From contig CAVHXA010000001.1 in the NCBI GenBank assembly GCA_963639765.1, forward strand, positions 62,001 through 126,000: a DNA stretch of 64,000 nt. Reading direction: 5' to 3'. This DNA comes from CAVHXA01 sp963639765 (GTDB taxonomy: Bacteria > Bacillota > Clostridia > Oscillospirales > Oscillospiraceae). Each line of letters opens with the position of its first letter. The first letter of the stretch is position 1. Shown here one piece after another: positions 1 to 8,675 of this stretch. The notes below the pieces were generated by a model. That model was not told the origin of the DNA, ran no database searches, and saw only the letters and a program-made list of their open reading frames with translations. Made by a program: the position numbers and the translations under genes.

Positions 1-1040
1 TGCTGCAGATTTTGGCAAAACAGGGAAAATGCATTTTTCTTGCCTGTCATGACACAGACTTCTGTGCCTCCTTTTCTACCCGCTGCGTTCTGCTGGCGGA
101 TGGTTCGATCATTGCTTCTGATGCATCGGCTCGATTCTTTCAAAATGGAAGTTTTTATACAACAGCCGCCCGCCGCATGGGCGGGGATCTTTGTCCGAAT
201 GCAGTTACTGCCGCGGACTTGATCAGGGCCTGCGGCTATGATCCTCCGAAGCCGTCGGCACTGCCCAATATACCGCAGCCACAGAGCATCAGCCGGATAC
301 CAAAAGACCGTAAGCGTCTTGCAGAACTTCACCCAAAGCAGGGCCGGCTCTGCCCTGCTCTGATATGTTATCTGATTATCATTCCGCTGACCATTCTATC
401 CGGCATGCATCTGCTGGATGATCACAGATATCTTCTTATCAGCATAATTGTTCTGGCAGAGGCCTATATGCCAATGCTGCCGGCTTTTTTTCGACATCAG
501 CTGCGGGCAAGAGAGCTGGTGCTGTTGGCTGTGCTCAGTTCACTCGCAGCGGCAGGACGTCTTGCTTTTGCGGCTTTTCCGGGTTTTAAGCCCATGCTGG
601 CAATGGTGATACTCTCTGCTGTTGCCTTTGGCAGTGAAACCGGCTTTTGTGTCGGATCTCTTGCTATGCTGGTGTCCAATCTTTTCTACGGGCAAGGTCC
701 ATGGACCCCCTGGCAGATGCTTGCCATGGGGCTGTGCGGTTTCTTTTCCGGCATTCTGTCTGCTGCAGGTCTTATCGGAAGCAGCAGGATTGCTTTGTGT
801 TTACTGGGTGCAGCAGAAGCATTTTTGATCTATGGCGGGATAATGAATCCTGCTGCAGTATTGATCTTTCAATCTCAGCCAACCTGGGAAATCATCCTTT
901 CCGCCTATGCTGCCGCAATTCCGTCTGATCTTATCCATGCGTGTGCTACAGTAATTTTCCTCTGGCTTCTGTCTGGTCCTCTGCTTGAAAAACTGGAACG
1001 AATACGTATAAAATACGGAATTCTGGACTGTCAGAAATAG
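1..1040 (+). CDS. ECF transporter ATPase–S-component fusion (3' part only)
   Basis: The reading frame is open to the left edge, so the gene starts outside the window. The first ~70 visible residues match the tail of an ABC ATPase: a switch-region-like FLACHDTDFC, then the FFQNGSFYTTAARRM stretch typical of EcfA proteins of vitamin/cobalt-type ECF importers. After a linker (~75-110) the protein becomes a membrane protein with about six hydrophobic segments (~112-330), the shape of an ECF S-component. The fused protein would energise and bind the substrate; an EcfT partner is expected upstream. The substrate cannot be read from the sequence. A bidirectional-looking hairpin follows the stop. Confidence 0.8.
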   Translation, partial: LQILAKQGKCIFLACHDTDFCASFSTRCVLLADGSIIASDASARFFQNGSFYTTAARRMGGDLCPNAVTAADLIRACGYDPPKPSALPNIPQPQSISRIPKDRKRLAELHPKQGRLCPALICYLIIIPLTILSGMHLLDDHRYLLISIIVLAEAYMPMLPAFFRHQLRARELVLLAVLSSLAAAGRLAFAAFPGFKPMLAMVILSAVAFGSETGFCVGSLAMLVSNLFYGQGPWTPWQMLAMGLCGFFSGILSAAGLIGSSRIALCLLGAAEAFLIYGGIMNPAAVLIFQSQPTWEIILSAYAAAIPSDLIHACATVIFLWLLSGPLLEKLERIRIKYGILDCQK

Positions 1041-1065
1041 TGTTTCTGCCTTGATCTGTCATAAT

Positions 1066-1098
1066 AAAAAGGCTGTCGCCCACCTCGACAGCCTTTTT
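1066..1098 (+). terminator. Rho-independent terminator after the ECF gene
   Basis: The arms AAAAAGGCTGTCG and CGACAGCCTTTTT pair perfectly around a 7-nt loop, with a T-run on the + strand and an A-run on the other side. It lies 25 bp after the ECF stop and between convergent genes, so it may work in both directions. Confidence 0.9.
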
Positions 1099-1295
1099 AT
1101 GTTTAAATCGGTGTATTTTAGAAAGGATCATTCATGAGCACATATACACATAAAGCAAACAAAGGTCCCCCCAGGCCTTGTTCAGTGGACGCAATATGGT
1201 CGCAGAAAACAGCAGCGACGTTATGCTGCAAACAGTCGGCGTGCTTCTATGCGGTATAATCCGCAGTCGATCGTTCAAGCACGCGGCTGAACTTT

Positions 1296-3266
1296 TTAAA
1301 GAATATCCATCGCAGCGCAGAAGCCTTCGTAGGTAGCCTGTTTACAGGTGCGAGCCCGTTTATTGCAGTCACCCACAGGAACGAACCATGGGATAATATT
1401 CTGAAAGCCGCTGATATCATTGGCGCGATTGCCGCAGGCATAAACAACACAATCACACTCGACAAAGTGCTCTGCACCATCCTTGTCGGTGAAGCGCACG
1501 CCACTGTCAGTGATTTCCTTGACGCCGACATTGCAGTCCCAGGTCATGCCGGCCTTTTTCATACGCGGAATCAGTGCACGCCGCTGAGAATCATTGGAAT
1601 CAATGCACATATCACCGCGCATCTCCAGAATGTGAATGTGGCAGTTATACGCCTTGGCAAAATAGTATCCGGATTCGCAGCCAATGGCACCACCGCCGAT
1701 CAGAACTGCCTTTTTACCCAGCAATACGGGATTTTTGTAGATATCCAGGGCATGATGTGCTTTTTCGATGCCCTTAATCGGAACTACAAAGGGATGTGAT
1801 CCAATGGCACAGATAACGGCATCCGGATGCATGCTCCGGATCATCTCCGGTGTTGCCTCGGTATTGAGCATAATACGGACGCCCAGGCGGTAAACACGGG
1901 CAATCAGGGCATCTTTAAACATCTTTAAAGACTCCTTGTGCTCGTCAATGTCTGTAAACCACAGCAAACCGCCCAGCTTTTCTTCTTTTTCTATCAGGGT
2001 CACATCATGTCCGCGGCCCTTTGCGGTAGCCGCCGCGTATAAACCCGCAGGGCCGCCGCCAATCACCAGAACCTTTCTGGATCCCTGAGGCTTTGGTGCC
2101 TGCCGCCAACGCAGCTCACGAGAAGCCATCGGATTTACCACGCAGTGCCACAGTTCAGGAATCGGCCGTTCTCCGGGGTTGGAGGCCAACGGGTTGAAGC
2201 AGCTGCAGCGCAGGCAGGGCGTAATCTCATCAGCACGTCCAACCAGAGTTTTGTTTACAAATTCCGGATCCGCAAATTGCTGACGTCCGACAGCAACAAA
2301 ATCGCACATATTCTTTTCAAGGGCATTCTCTATTTGCTCCGGACGGTTAAATCCGCCGACAGCTGTAACGGGGATCTTTACATGTTTTTTTACCTCAGCT
2401 GCCAGATAGGCATTGCATCCGTGGGCATCATACATGCTTGAGAAGGCCTTTGTTTCAACATGGGAGTGATAAATACCGGCTGTGACATGAAGAATATCAA
2501 CATGTTCCTGCATAATCTCAGCAAATGCAACGGCGTCATCCAGTGTGGTTCCGCCTTCTACGCGCTCGTCACCGGACATGCGGTATTCAATGGGAAAATC
2601 CTTCCCGCAAAGGCCCTTAATTCTGTCAACAACCATAATCGGAAAACGTGCACGATTTTCCATGCTGCCGCCAAACTCGTCTTTGCGCTTATTTGTGTTC
2701 CGGCTCAGGAACTGGCTGAGAAGCCAGCCATGCCCACCGTTGAGCATAACCATATCGAAACCAAGGGTCTTGCAATTCCATGCAGTTTCAGCAAAATTAT
2801 CTGCCACATGCTCCATCATTTCGACATCCATCTCATCAACCTGTACGCCATCAGGCCGGACAAAAGCGGACGGGCCAATCGGATTTTTGTGTCCTTCGAT
2901 CGTGTCCGGATGATTGACACCGCCAACATGATTAAGCTGAATTGAGGCCACGGCACCGTGGGCCTTAATTGCCTCAGTCAGTGTCATGATAGACTCCATA
3001 TTGAAGGTTGTCATGTTGCGTTCGTAGACATTCAGTCCATGTTCGTGTCGCCAGGCAAACTCCTTGTCCACAAAGGATTCGGTGACGGTAACAAGGGCGA
3101 ATCCTCCGCGAGCCTTTACTTCATAGGCGTCAATGCCCTCAGGCGTTGGATACCCATGATCAACAATACGATTGGTAGTAATGGGTGCACAGACTACACG
3201 GTTTTTGAATGTGACATTACCTACATTCAGGGGTTGAAAAATATGCGGATATGCTGCAGGTGCCAT
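1296..3266 (-). CDS. NADH:flavin oxidoreductase, OYE / 2,4-dienoyl-CoA reductase type
   Basis: This 656-residue enzyme has the three-part build of 2,4-dienoyl-CoA reductase, enoate reductase and BaiCD/BaiH. An FMN TIM barrel covers ~1-345 and includes GGHGWLLSQFLS and DEFGGSMENR. A cysteine cluster for a 4Fe-4S centre follows (C351, C354, C356, C375). An FAD/NAD(P)-binding half begins with GGGPAG at 403-408 and a second GGGAIG motif. It probably reduces an activated C=C bond with NAD(P)H; the substrate is unknown. The Cys spacing (X2, X1, X18) differs from the usual X2, X3, X11. I chose the ATG at 3266 because AAGGAG sits 8 nt upstream; a longer frame to 3350 lacks a ribosome-binding site. 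It stands alone, convergent with the ECF gene. Confidence 0.85.
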   Translation of the reverse strand: MAPAAYPHIFQPLNVGNVTFKNRVVCAPITTNRIVDHGYPTPEGIDAYEVKARGGFALVTVTESFVDKEFAWRHEHGLNVYERNMTTFNMESIMTLTEAIKAHGAVASIQLNHVGGVNHPDTIEGHKNPIGPSAFVRPDGVQVDEMDVEMMEHVADNFAETAWNCKTLGFDMVMLNGGHGWLLSQFLSRNTNKRKDEFGGSMENRARFPIMVVDRIKGLCGKDFPIEYRMSGDERVEGGTTLDDAVAFAEIMQEHVDILHVTAGIYHSHVETKAFSSMYDAHGCNAYLAAEVKKHVKIPVTAVGGFNRPEQIENALEKNMCDFVAVGRQQFADPEFVNKTLVGRADEITPCLRCSCFNPLASNPGERPIPELWHCVVNPMASRELRWRQAPKPQGSRKVLVIGGGPAGLYAAATAKGRGHDVTLIEKEEKLGGLLWFTDIDEHKESLKMFKDALIARVYRLGVRIMLNTEATPEMIRSMHPDAVICAIGSHPFVVPIKGIEKAHHALDIYKNPVLLGKKAVLIGGGAIGCESGYYFAKAYNCHIHILEMRGDMCIDSNDSQRRALIPRMKKAGMTWDCNVGVKEITDSGVRFTDKDGAEHFVECDCVVYACGNRANDISGFQNIIPWFVPVGDCNKRARTCKQATYEGFCAAMDIL

Positions 3267-3823
3267 GGTATTTTCTCCTTTCAGATTTTCAATTCCCGGC
3301 TGGTATGCGGTTCTGTTTGTTTCGTTTAAGAGGATGCTGCTTTCCAACACCCGTCAAGTTCAGATTCAGCTTATCACAGGTCTTGCGTTTTGAAAAGAAC
3401 AGATAAAAAAGTAAGCAGCTTACTTTGAAGTAAGCTGCCAAAAGTAAGATCGTGATATTGTCGTAAAGGAGTGGCGACGATCAACATCGTGACCGTCGCC
3501 ATGCAAAGAAGAAAAAGAGAGGAAAACACGAAAAAAAGAATTTTGCTGCAACCAACACCCCAAGGATACCTTTTAGTTGTGAACCAGGTGTGAATTGTGT
3601 GAAAACGCGGTGTAAACTTGCCTCAAAGATACTGGACACTGTTTTTCGTTCAGAAAAACCCGTCTTCTGATTCGTTTGTGTACGGCAAAACAAATATTTT
3701 GCCGGGCAGATCGTTATCTGCATATTCGAAGCAATTGCCTTTTGAAGGCTAATACGAATCAAGGATTTGCAGAAAGAAGCGCTGCAACACGCTTTTTTGC
3801 GTGAGGCTTCTGCCGGCAGACCG
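3267..3823. other. Gene-free stretch with inverted repeats
   Basis: About 560 bp between the OYE gene start and the ispH-rpsA terminator with no convincing protein. A 120-codon frame on the minus strand (3481-3843) has no family-like pattern and runs through the terminator. Two inverted repeats are visible: GCAGCTTACTT/AAGTAAGCTGC (3415-3438, perfect 11-bp stem, 2-nt loop) and GGCGACG/CGTCGCC (3473-3500). They could belong to the OYE leader or to an unrecognised RNA. Confidence 0.5.
3415..3438 (-). repeat. Perfect inverted repeat, possible terminator or operator
   Basis: An 11-bp perfect stem with a 2-nt loop. Read on the minus strand it is followed after 4 nt by TTTTTT, so it could terminate transcription entering from upstream. 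It could also be an operator about 150 bp ahead of the OYE start codon. Confidence 0.4.
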
Positions 3824-3864
3824 AAAAAAACGGAAGAAATCACGGATTATCGTGATTTCTTCCG
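3824..3864 (-). terminator. Rho-independent terminator of the cmk–plsC–ispH/rpsA operon
   Basis: The arms CGGAAGAAATCACG and CGTGATTTCTTCCG form a perfect 14-bp stem with a 6-nt loop, followed on the minus strand by seven T. It lies about 60 bp past the ispH-rpsA stop codon. Confidence 0.93.
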
Positions 3865-3924
3865 ATGAAATGTCAGGCTGCACCCAAAAGGATCTGTTTT
3901 AGCAATGTATCCCTTCGATGATAA

Positions 3925-5943
3925 TCAGTCTTCGTCGTCTGCGAGAAGGGCACGAATGGATAAACTGATACGCTTGCGGTCGGTATCGATACCAATAATC
4001 TTTGCATCAACCTGCTGACCCTCTGTCAACTCGTCGCCGGGCTTTTCGATGCGACGGTCGGCAATCTGGGAAATATGGATCAGTCCGTCGACCCCATCAA
4101 TGATTTCTGCAAAGGCACCGAAGGTCATCAGCTTGACTATCTTTACTGTAACTACATCGCCAACCTGATAGTTTGTGGTAAATATTGTCCACGGATTTGT
4201 CTCCTCGGTTTTGTAGCCGAGAGAGATTTTTTTCTTTTCTGGATCGAATCCGATTACGTATACCTCAACCTCGTCGCCAATTTTAACAACCTCGGCCGGG
4301 TTTTTGATGCGATTCCAGCTGAGTTCGGAAACATGTACCATGCCATCGACGCCGCCGATATCAACAAAGGCACCGTAGGAGGTAAGACTCTTTACCTTGC
4401 CCTGATATTTCTTTCCAACTTCGATCTCGCTCCAGATCTTTTCCTGTGCAGCCTTTCTGGCCTCGGAGGAAACGCTGCGAATGGAGCCGACTACACGGCG
4501 GCGAGAACGGTTGACCTCGGTTATACGAAGCTTGACTGTCTGGTGAACCAGCTCGTTCATGTCTCCGCCGCGGGCAATCCCTGTTTGAGAGGCCGGGATG
4601 AAAACCCGGATGCCTTTGACCATGGCAACTACGCCGCCCTTGTTGACCTCGGTGACATTGCCCTCGAGAACAGTTTTGTCCTCTTTTGCCTGTTCGATCA
4701 TGTCCCAGTTCTTTTGCGCATCAAGCCGTTTTTTGGAAAGCATAACCGTTCCTTCGGCGTCGTTGACACGGATGACATAAACCTCGATCTCGTCGCCGAC
4801 TTTGTAGATCTCTTCCGGCTTTACGGAAGGATCATCGCTCACCTCGCTGAATGGGATGTAGCCGGCGTGCTTTGTTCCGAGATCAACATAAATTTCGGTT
4901 CCGGAAATGCCGGTGATGGTGCCTGTAACCTTTTCGCCTGTGCTGAGCGTCTTGAGCGAATGCTCAAGAAGCTCCGCGAAAGATTCCTCTCCGGTGAGGG
5001 TATCAGCGGCTATCTCCGCTACAGGCTCCTCTGCGGGTGTTGTTTCCACTTGTTCTGCCGCAATGACAGGCTCTTCAACAGTGGCTTCATTCTTGAATTC
5101 TTCGCTCATTTGGTTGTAGACCTCCTTTATTATCCACGCCGGTGTCGATGCGCCGGCCGTGATGCCAACGGAAGTAGCATGGTGCAGTGACACCCTCGAA
5201 AGCTCATCCGCATTGTCTACAAACACAACCCTGCCACAGTATTGCCTGCATATTTCTGCAAGACGTTTGGTGTTTGAGCTGCTGCTGTCGCCTACCACTA
5301 TCATGAGATCCGAGGCTCCAGCCAACGCCTGTGCTTCCTTTTGGCGAATTTCCGTCGCGTAACAAATTGTATCAAATATTCTGGCGTTTGTACACTCTTT
5401 TTTGAAAATTTCCGTACAGGAATCCCAAAATCCCTGTGTGCTTGTTGTTTGGCATACTGCCGCCAGGGGTGCATCCTTTCTGGAGGGTTTTTCGTGCAGC
5501 CAGTCTTGAAGCTCTTTCGGAGATTCGAGAACCACGCCGTTTTGTGTCCACCCGGAAATGGCCTGCACCTCCGGATGATCTCGTGTGCCAAAAATCAGGG
5601 GAATACGGCCCTCTTGTTCCGCCTGCATCACATAATTATGGATACGCTTGACGAAGGGACAGGTTGCATCTACTACACGGAAGCCCCTGTCGATCAGCTG
5701 CTGCTGTGTAGCTTGACCGACTCCGTGTGAACGCAAAACAACCGTGCTGCCGGGTGCGATATTCTCGATATCAGCTATTTCTTTTACGCCCATCTCAGAC
5801 AGGCGATCGACCACATGGTGATTGTGGATAATCGGGCCGATGGTTACAACCGATTCACCCATACGGGCAGTATCCATAACCAGTTGAACGGCACGGCTTA
5901 CACCAAAACAGAAACCGGCCGATTCTGCAAGCTTTATTACCAT
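3925..5943 (-). CDS. ispH: Bifunctional HMBPP reductase (IspH) – ribosomal protein S1 fusion
   Basis: The first ~285 residues are IspH (LytB), the last step of the MEP isoprenoid pathway, making IPP and DMAPP from HMBPP with a 4Fe-4S cluster. The three cluster cysteines are present: C12 (GFCFGV), C95 (DATCPF) and C194 (DTICYAT). An acidic linker (~285-335) leads to four S1 RNA-binding repeats (~338-672), the last two the best conserved (SYGAFVDIGG, TFGAFAEII). Such IspH–RpsA fusions are typical of Clostridia, so this is the expected form and not a frameshift artefact. It starts 2 nt after plsC stops, and cmk–plsC–ispH/rpsA form one operon that ends at a strong terminator. Confidence 0.95.
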   Translation of the reverse strand: MVIKLAESAGFCFGVSRAVQLVMDTARMGESVVTIGPIIHNHHVVDRLSEMGVKEIADIENIAPGSTVVLRSHGVGQATQQQLIDRGFRVVDATCPFVKRIHNYVMQAEQEGRIPLIFGTRDHPEVQAISGWTQNGVVLESPKELQDWLHEKPSRKDAPLAAVCQTTSTQGFWDSCTEIFKKECTNARIFDTICYATEIRQKEAQALAGASDLMIVVGDSSSSNTKRLAEICRQYCGRVVFVDNADELSRVSLHHATSVGITAGASTPAWIIKEVYNQMSEEFKNEATVEEPVIAAEQVETTPAEEPVAEIAADTLTGEESFAELLEHSLKTLSTGEKVTGTITGISGTEIYVDLGTKHAGYIPFSEVSDDPSVKPEEIYKVGDEIEVYVIRVNDAEGTVMLSKKRLDAQKNWDMIEQAKEDKTVLEGNVTEVNKGGVVAMVKGIRVFIPASQTGIARGGDMNELVHQTVKLRITEVNRSRRRVVGSIRSVSSEARKAAQEKIWSEIEVGKKYQGKVKSLTSYGAFVDIGGVDGMVHVSELSWNRIKNPAEVVKIGDEVEVYVIGFDPEKKKISLGYKTEETNPWTIFTTNYQVGDVVTVKIVKLMTFGAFAEIIDGVDGLIHISQIADRRIEKPGDELTEGQQVDAKIIGIDTDRKRISLSIRALLADDED

Positions 5944-5945
5944 GG

Positions 5946-6533
5946 TTATTCTCCCATGCGATAGATTGTATCCATCAGCTCATGCGTGAGCAGATCCAGG
6001 TCTGCAGATGTAGGACGCCTGTTTGCACAGACAGGCATGTATGGTTTCCCAATTATAATTTTGAGTGCGTGAAAAGGCCGTTTGCGCTGCGTGATGTAAA
6101 TAGGAAGAACCGGAACCCCAGCGCGCAGAGCCAGTAGCACTCCGCCGTTTTTCGGTTCTACCTGTTTTCCGGGCTTTACACGTGTTCCCTCCGGAAATAA
6201 CAGCACGTTTTCCCTGTTTTTCAGAAAGGTCAGTGTTGCTTTGACAGCGGACAGATCGGCCCCTCCCCGATCAACTCCAAAGGCTCCGAGCTTTCTGCAA
6301 AAGGCCCCGGCCACCGGCCAGGACATGATTTCTTTTTTTGCCATGATATGCATTCTCCGTCTGCTTCCAAGGGCAAAAGCCACCCAGAACGGATCTGCCT
6401 GAGAGGCATGATTCGCGCAGATCAGATATCCGTCTGCCGGTATGTTCTCACGTCCGCATACTTTCGTGAACGGATGCCAAAGCCAGAGCATCACGCGAAT
6501 AAATGGATATACAAAACCGTAGAAATCCATCAT
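5946..6533 (-). CDS. plsC: 1-acyl-sn-glycerol-3-phosphate acyltransferase
   Basis: A 195-residue membrane-associated acyltransferase that adds the second acyl chain to make phosphatidic acid. The catalytic HX4D motif (NHASQADPF, ~39-47) and the acceptor-binding motif FPEGTR (~115-120) are both intact. An N-terminal hydrophobic stretch fits membrane attachment. Its start overlaps the cmk stop by ATGA, so the two are translationally coupled. Confidence 0.93.
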   Translation of the reverse strand: MMDFYGFVYPFIRVMLWLWHPFTKVCGRENIPADGYLICANHASQADPFWVAFALGSRRRMHIMAKKEIMSWPVAGAFCRKLGAFGVDRGGADLSAVKATLTFLKNRENVLLFPEGTRVKPGKQVEPKNGGVLLALRAGVPVLPIYITQRKRPFHALKIIIGKPYMPVCANRRPTSADLDLLTHELMDTIYRMGE

Positions 6534-7201
6534 ATACCCAACCGTTCCCGCACCAGGATAAGGACAGCATCACAGACCTGCTGAAGGGTTTTATCGGATG
6601 TGTCAATGTATAGTGCATCCTCCGCCTGACGGAGCGGGGCAAGCTCTCTTGTGGAATCAGCCAGATCACGGGCATGCTGATCTGCAAGCACCTGCGCAAA
6701 AGATACTTTTTCTCCTTTTTGCTGCAGCTCAAGAAAACGTCGTTGGGCACGAATCTCTTCAGACGCGGTGACAAACAGTTTGATATCTGCCTTTGGCAAA
6801 ACAACTGTTCCGATATCTCTTCCATCCATCACAACATTGTACTTCTCTGCAAGATTTCTCTGCATATCGAGCAGATAACCACGTACAACCGCATGGGCCG
6901 ATACGGCTGAAGCCGCCCTGGATATTTCAGGCGTGCGGATTTCACCTGTTACATCCCGATTGTTGAGCATCATGTGCTGCGTTCCCGCTGCATCATAGAG
7001 TATTTCGATATTGGCATCCCCAAAAAGGCGCCGAATGCCGTCTTTATCCTTGGGGCCAATACCATACATGGCAAAATGATAGGCAATGGTTCGATAAATA
7101 GCTCCGGTATCAACATAATGGAATCCAAGTTCTCCTGCAAGATATCTGGCCAAAGTAGTTTTTCCTGCCCCGGCAGGACCATCGATGGCAATACTCTTCA
7201 T
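6530..7201 (-). CDS. cmk: Cytidylate kinase
   Basis: A 223-residue kinase that phosphorylates CMP/dCMP. The P-loop GPAGAGKTT is at 8-16, followed by HYVDTGAIYR and the nucleotide-binding MDGRDIGTVV stretch. I chose the ATG at 7201 because GGAGGAA lies just upstream; a further 12 codons in frame lack a ribosome-binding site. It is the first gene of the cmk–plsC–ispH/rpsA operon. Confidence 0.95.
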   Translation of the reverse strand: MKSIAIDGPAGAGKTTLARYLAGELGFHYVDTGAIYRTIAYHFAMYGIGPKDKDGIRRLFGDANIEILYDAAGTQHMMLNNRDVTGEIRTPEISRAASAVSAHAVVRGYLLDMQRNLAEKYNVVMDGRDIGTVVLPKADIKLFVTASEEIRAQRRFLELQQKGEKVSFAQVLADQHARDLADSTRELAPLRQAEDALYIDTSDKTLQQVCDAVLILVRERLGI

Positions 7202-7285
7202 TGAAATTCCTCCGCTAAAAATCAAAGACAAGCCCACACAAGACCAGCAGGGAGACCGGGAATTTTACCGTTGAAAAAGACAGAT

Positions 7286-7308
7286 AACCACAGGAGCCCT
7301 TTGTGGTT
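7286..7308 (-). terminator. Weak hairpin after the HI0933-family gene
   Basis: AACCACA/TGTGGTT around a 9-nt loop. On the minus strand the T-run comes 7 nt after the stem, so termination is uncertain. The rest of the 238-bp gap 7202-7439 shows no gene. Confidence 0.3.
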
Positions 7309-7439
7309 TTTGAGGTGTCCCGAATGCAGCTTCGGTGGAAACGGTCCGCCAGAATCTGCAGACATATCTGTATGGTATTGCGTGGTATGGTTTGTATCTT
7401 ATGTGGCACCTTGCCAAAGATATTTAAAGGCCGCATATA

Positions 7440-8675
7440 TCAGACGTGAGAGCCCGCAGCATATCCTGTTGCCCAGGCAATCTGAAGATTGAATCCGCCG
7501 GTGTAGGCATCAACATCCAGAAGTTCCCCCGCAAAAAACAAACCCGGCAAAAGCCTGGATTGCATGGTTTTGGGATCGACCTGCCGAACATCAACCCCTC
7601 CGGAGGTTACAATTGCTTCGCTTACCGGGCGTTTCCCGGAAATCCTGATGTCGAAACTCTTTGTAAGCTGCAGCAGACCGCAGCGCTGTGATCTGGTAAC
7701 GCAATGCACTTTTGTATCACTGCTCAGCCCGGTTCGTTCCAGTATGACCGGAATGAGCGTTCTGGGAAAAAGCTTTCTGAGAACATTATCAAGGTTTTTG
7801 TTCTTGTCTTCATCGAAATCGCGCAGCAAACGGCGATCCAGTGTTTTTTCGTCAAGGGCAGGCTTTAAATCGATCCGGAAAGTGTACTCTTCGTTCGTCT
7901 TCATATGTGCACTGGCACTCAGAACGGTGGGGCCGGAAAGCCCGTAATGGGTAAACAGGAGCTCACCAAAATCGGTGTATACGGCCTCGCCTTTGCTGTT
8001 GACAAGTTTGATTGCAACATTTCGCAGTGACAGGCCCTGCAGCCGTGCACAGCAGTCTCCGTCTTCCTGCAGAGGGACCAGCGAACCCTGCGGCTCGATG
8101 ATATTATGCCCGGCCTGCCGAGCCAAAGCATAACCGGAACCATCAGACCCCGTCCGTGGATAGGAACAGCCTCCTGTGGCCAGAATCACCCTGTTGGCAA
8201 GAATTGTGTCGCCCTGCGCAGTGCGCACGCCGCGAAGTGTCTGGTCTGTAATAATCAGGCCCTGTGCAGATCCGCCGTATTGCTTTACTCCGGCCTGAAA
8301 CAGCCATTGTTGCAGAGCAGCAACAATATCATCGGAGCGATCTGAAATAGGAAATACACGATTTCCCCGTTCGATTTTGAGCGGTACGCCAAGCTCTTCG
8401 AAAAAGGAGATTGTCTCGGATGGCGGAAATGCGTGTAAGGCACTTTGCAAAAAACGCGGATTGCGAGGAATATTTTGAAGAACGTCTGCCACGGAGCAAT
8501 TGTTTGTAACATTGCAGCGTCCCTTTCCGGTGATGAGCAGCTTGAGCCCTGTGGTACGACTGTGCTCCAGCAGCAGAATTCGTCTGTTTCGATCCGCCCG
8601 AGCCGCAGTCCCTGCGGCCATCATGCCGGCCGCCCCGCCGCCGACAACAAGTACATCAGCCGTCAATTTTTTCAT
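7440..8675 (-). CDS. HI0933/BaiN-family FAD-dependent oxidoreductase
   Basis: A 411-residue flavoprotein with an N-terminal dinucleotide-binding motif (GGGAAG at 12-17), the family signature GKGRCNVTN, a second cluster ATGGCSYPRTGSDG, and a C-terminal GELLDVDAYTGGFNLQ that contacts FAD. Family members are widespread and mostly uncharacterised; BaiN of bile-acid dehydroxylating clostridia belongs here, but that role cannot be transferred from sequence alone. The start overlaps the RpiR gene end by 20 nt, which suggests co-transcription with it. Confidence 0.88.
   Translation of the reverse strand: MKKLTADVLVVGGGAAGMMAAGTAARADRNRRILLLEHSRTTGLKLLITGKGRCNVTNNCSVADVLQNIPRNPRFLQSALHAFPPSETISFFEELGVPLKIERGNRVFPISDRSDDIVAALQQWLFQAGVKQYGGSAQGLIITDQTLRGVRTAQGDTILANRVILATGGCSYPRTGSDGSGYALARQAGHNIIEPQGSLVPLQEDGDCCARLQGLSLRNVAIKLVNSKGEAVYTDFGELLFTHYGLSGPTVLSASAHMKTNEEYTFRIDLKPALDEKTLDRRLLRDFDEDKNKNLDNVLRKLFPRTLIPVILERTGLSSDTKVHCVTRSQRCGLLQLTKSFDIRISGKRPVSEAIVTSGGVDVRQVDPKTMQSRLLPGLFFAGELLDVDAYTGGFNLQIAWATGYAAGSHV

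Noticed and set aside
3481..3843. A 120-codon minus-strand frame in the spacer after ispH-rpsA
   Set aside because: It overlaps the operon terminator and has low-complexity, non-family composition.
4075..5190. A 371-codon frame on the + strand opposite ispH-rpsA
   Set aside because: It is antisense to a clearly conserved fusion gene and shows no family pattern; it follows from codon bias of the real gene.
1296..8675. A bile-acid 7-dehydroxylation (bai) cluster, from the OYE-type and BaiN-like proteins
   Set aside because: No other bai genes are nearby, and the HI0933-family gene sits among conserved housekeeping genes, so the resemblance is only at family level.
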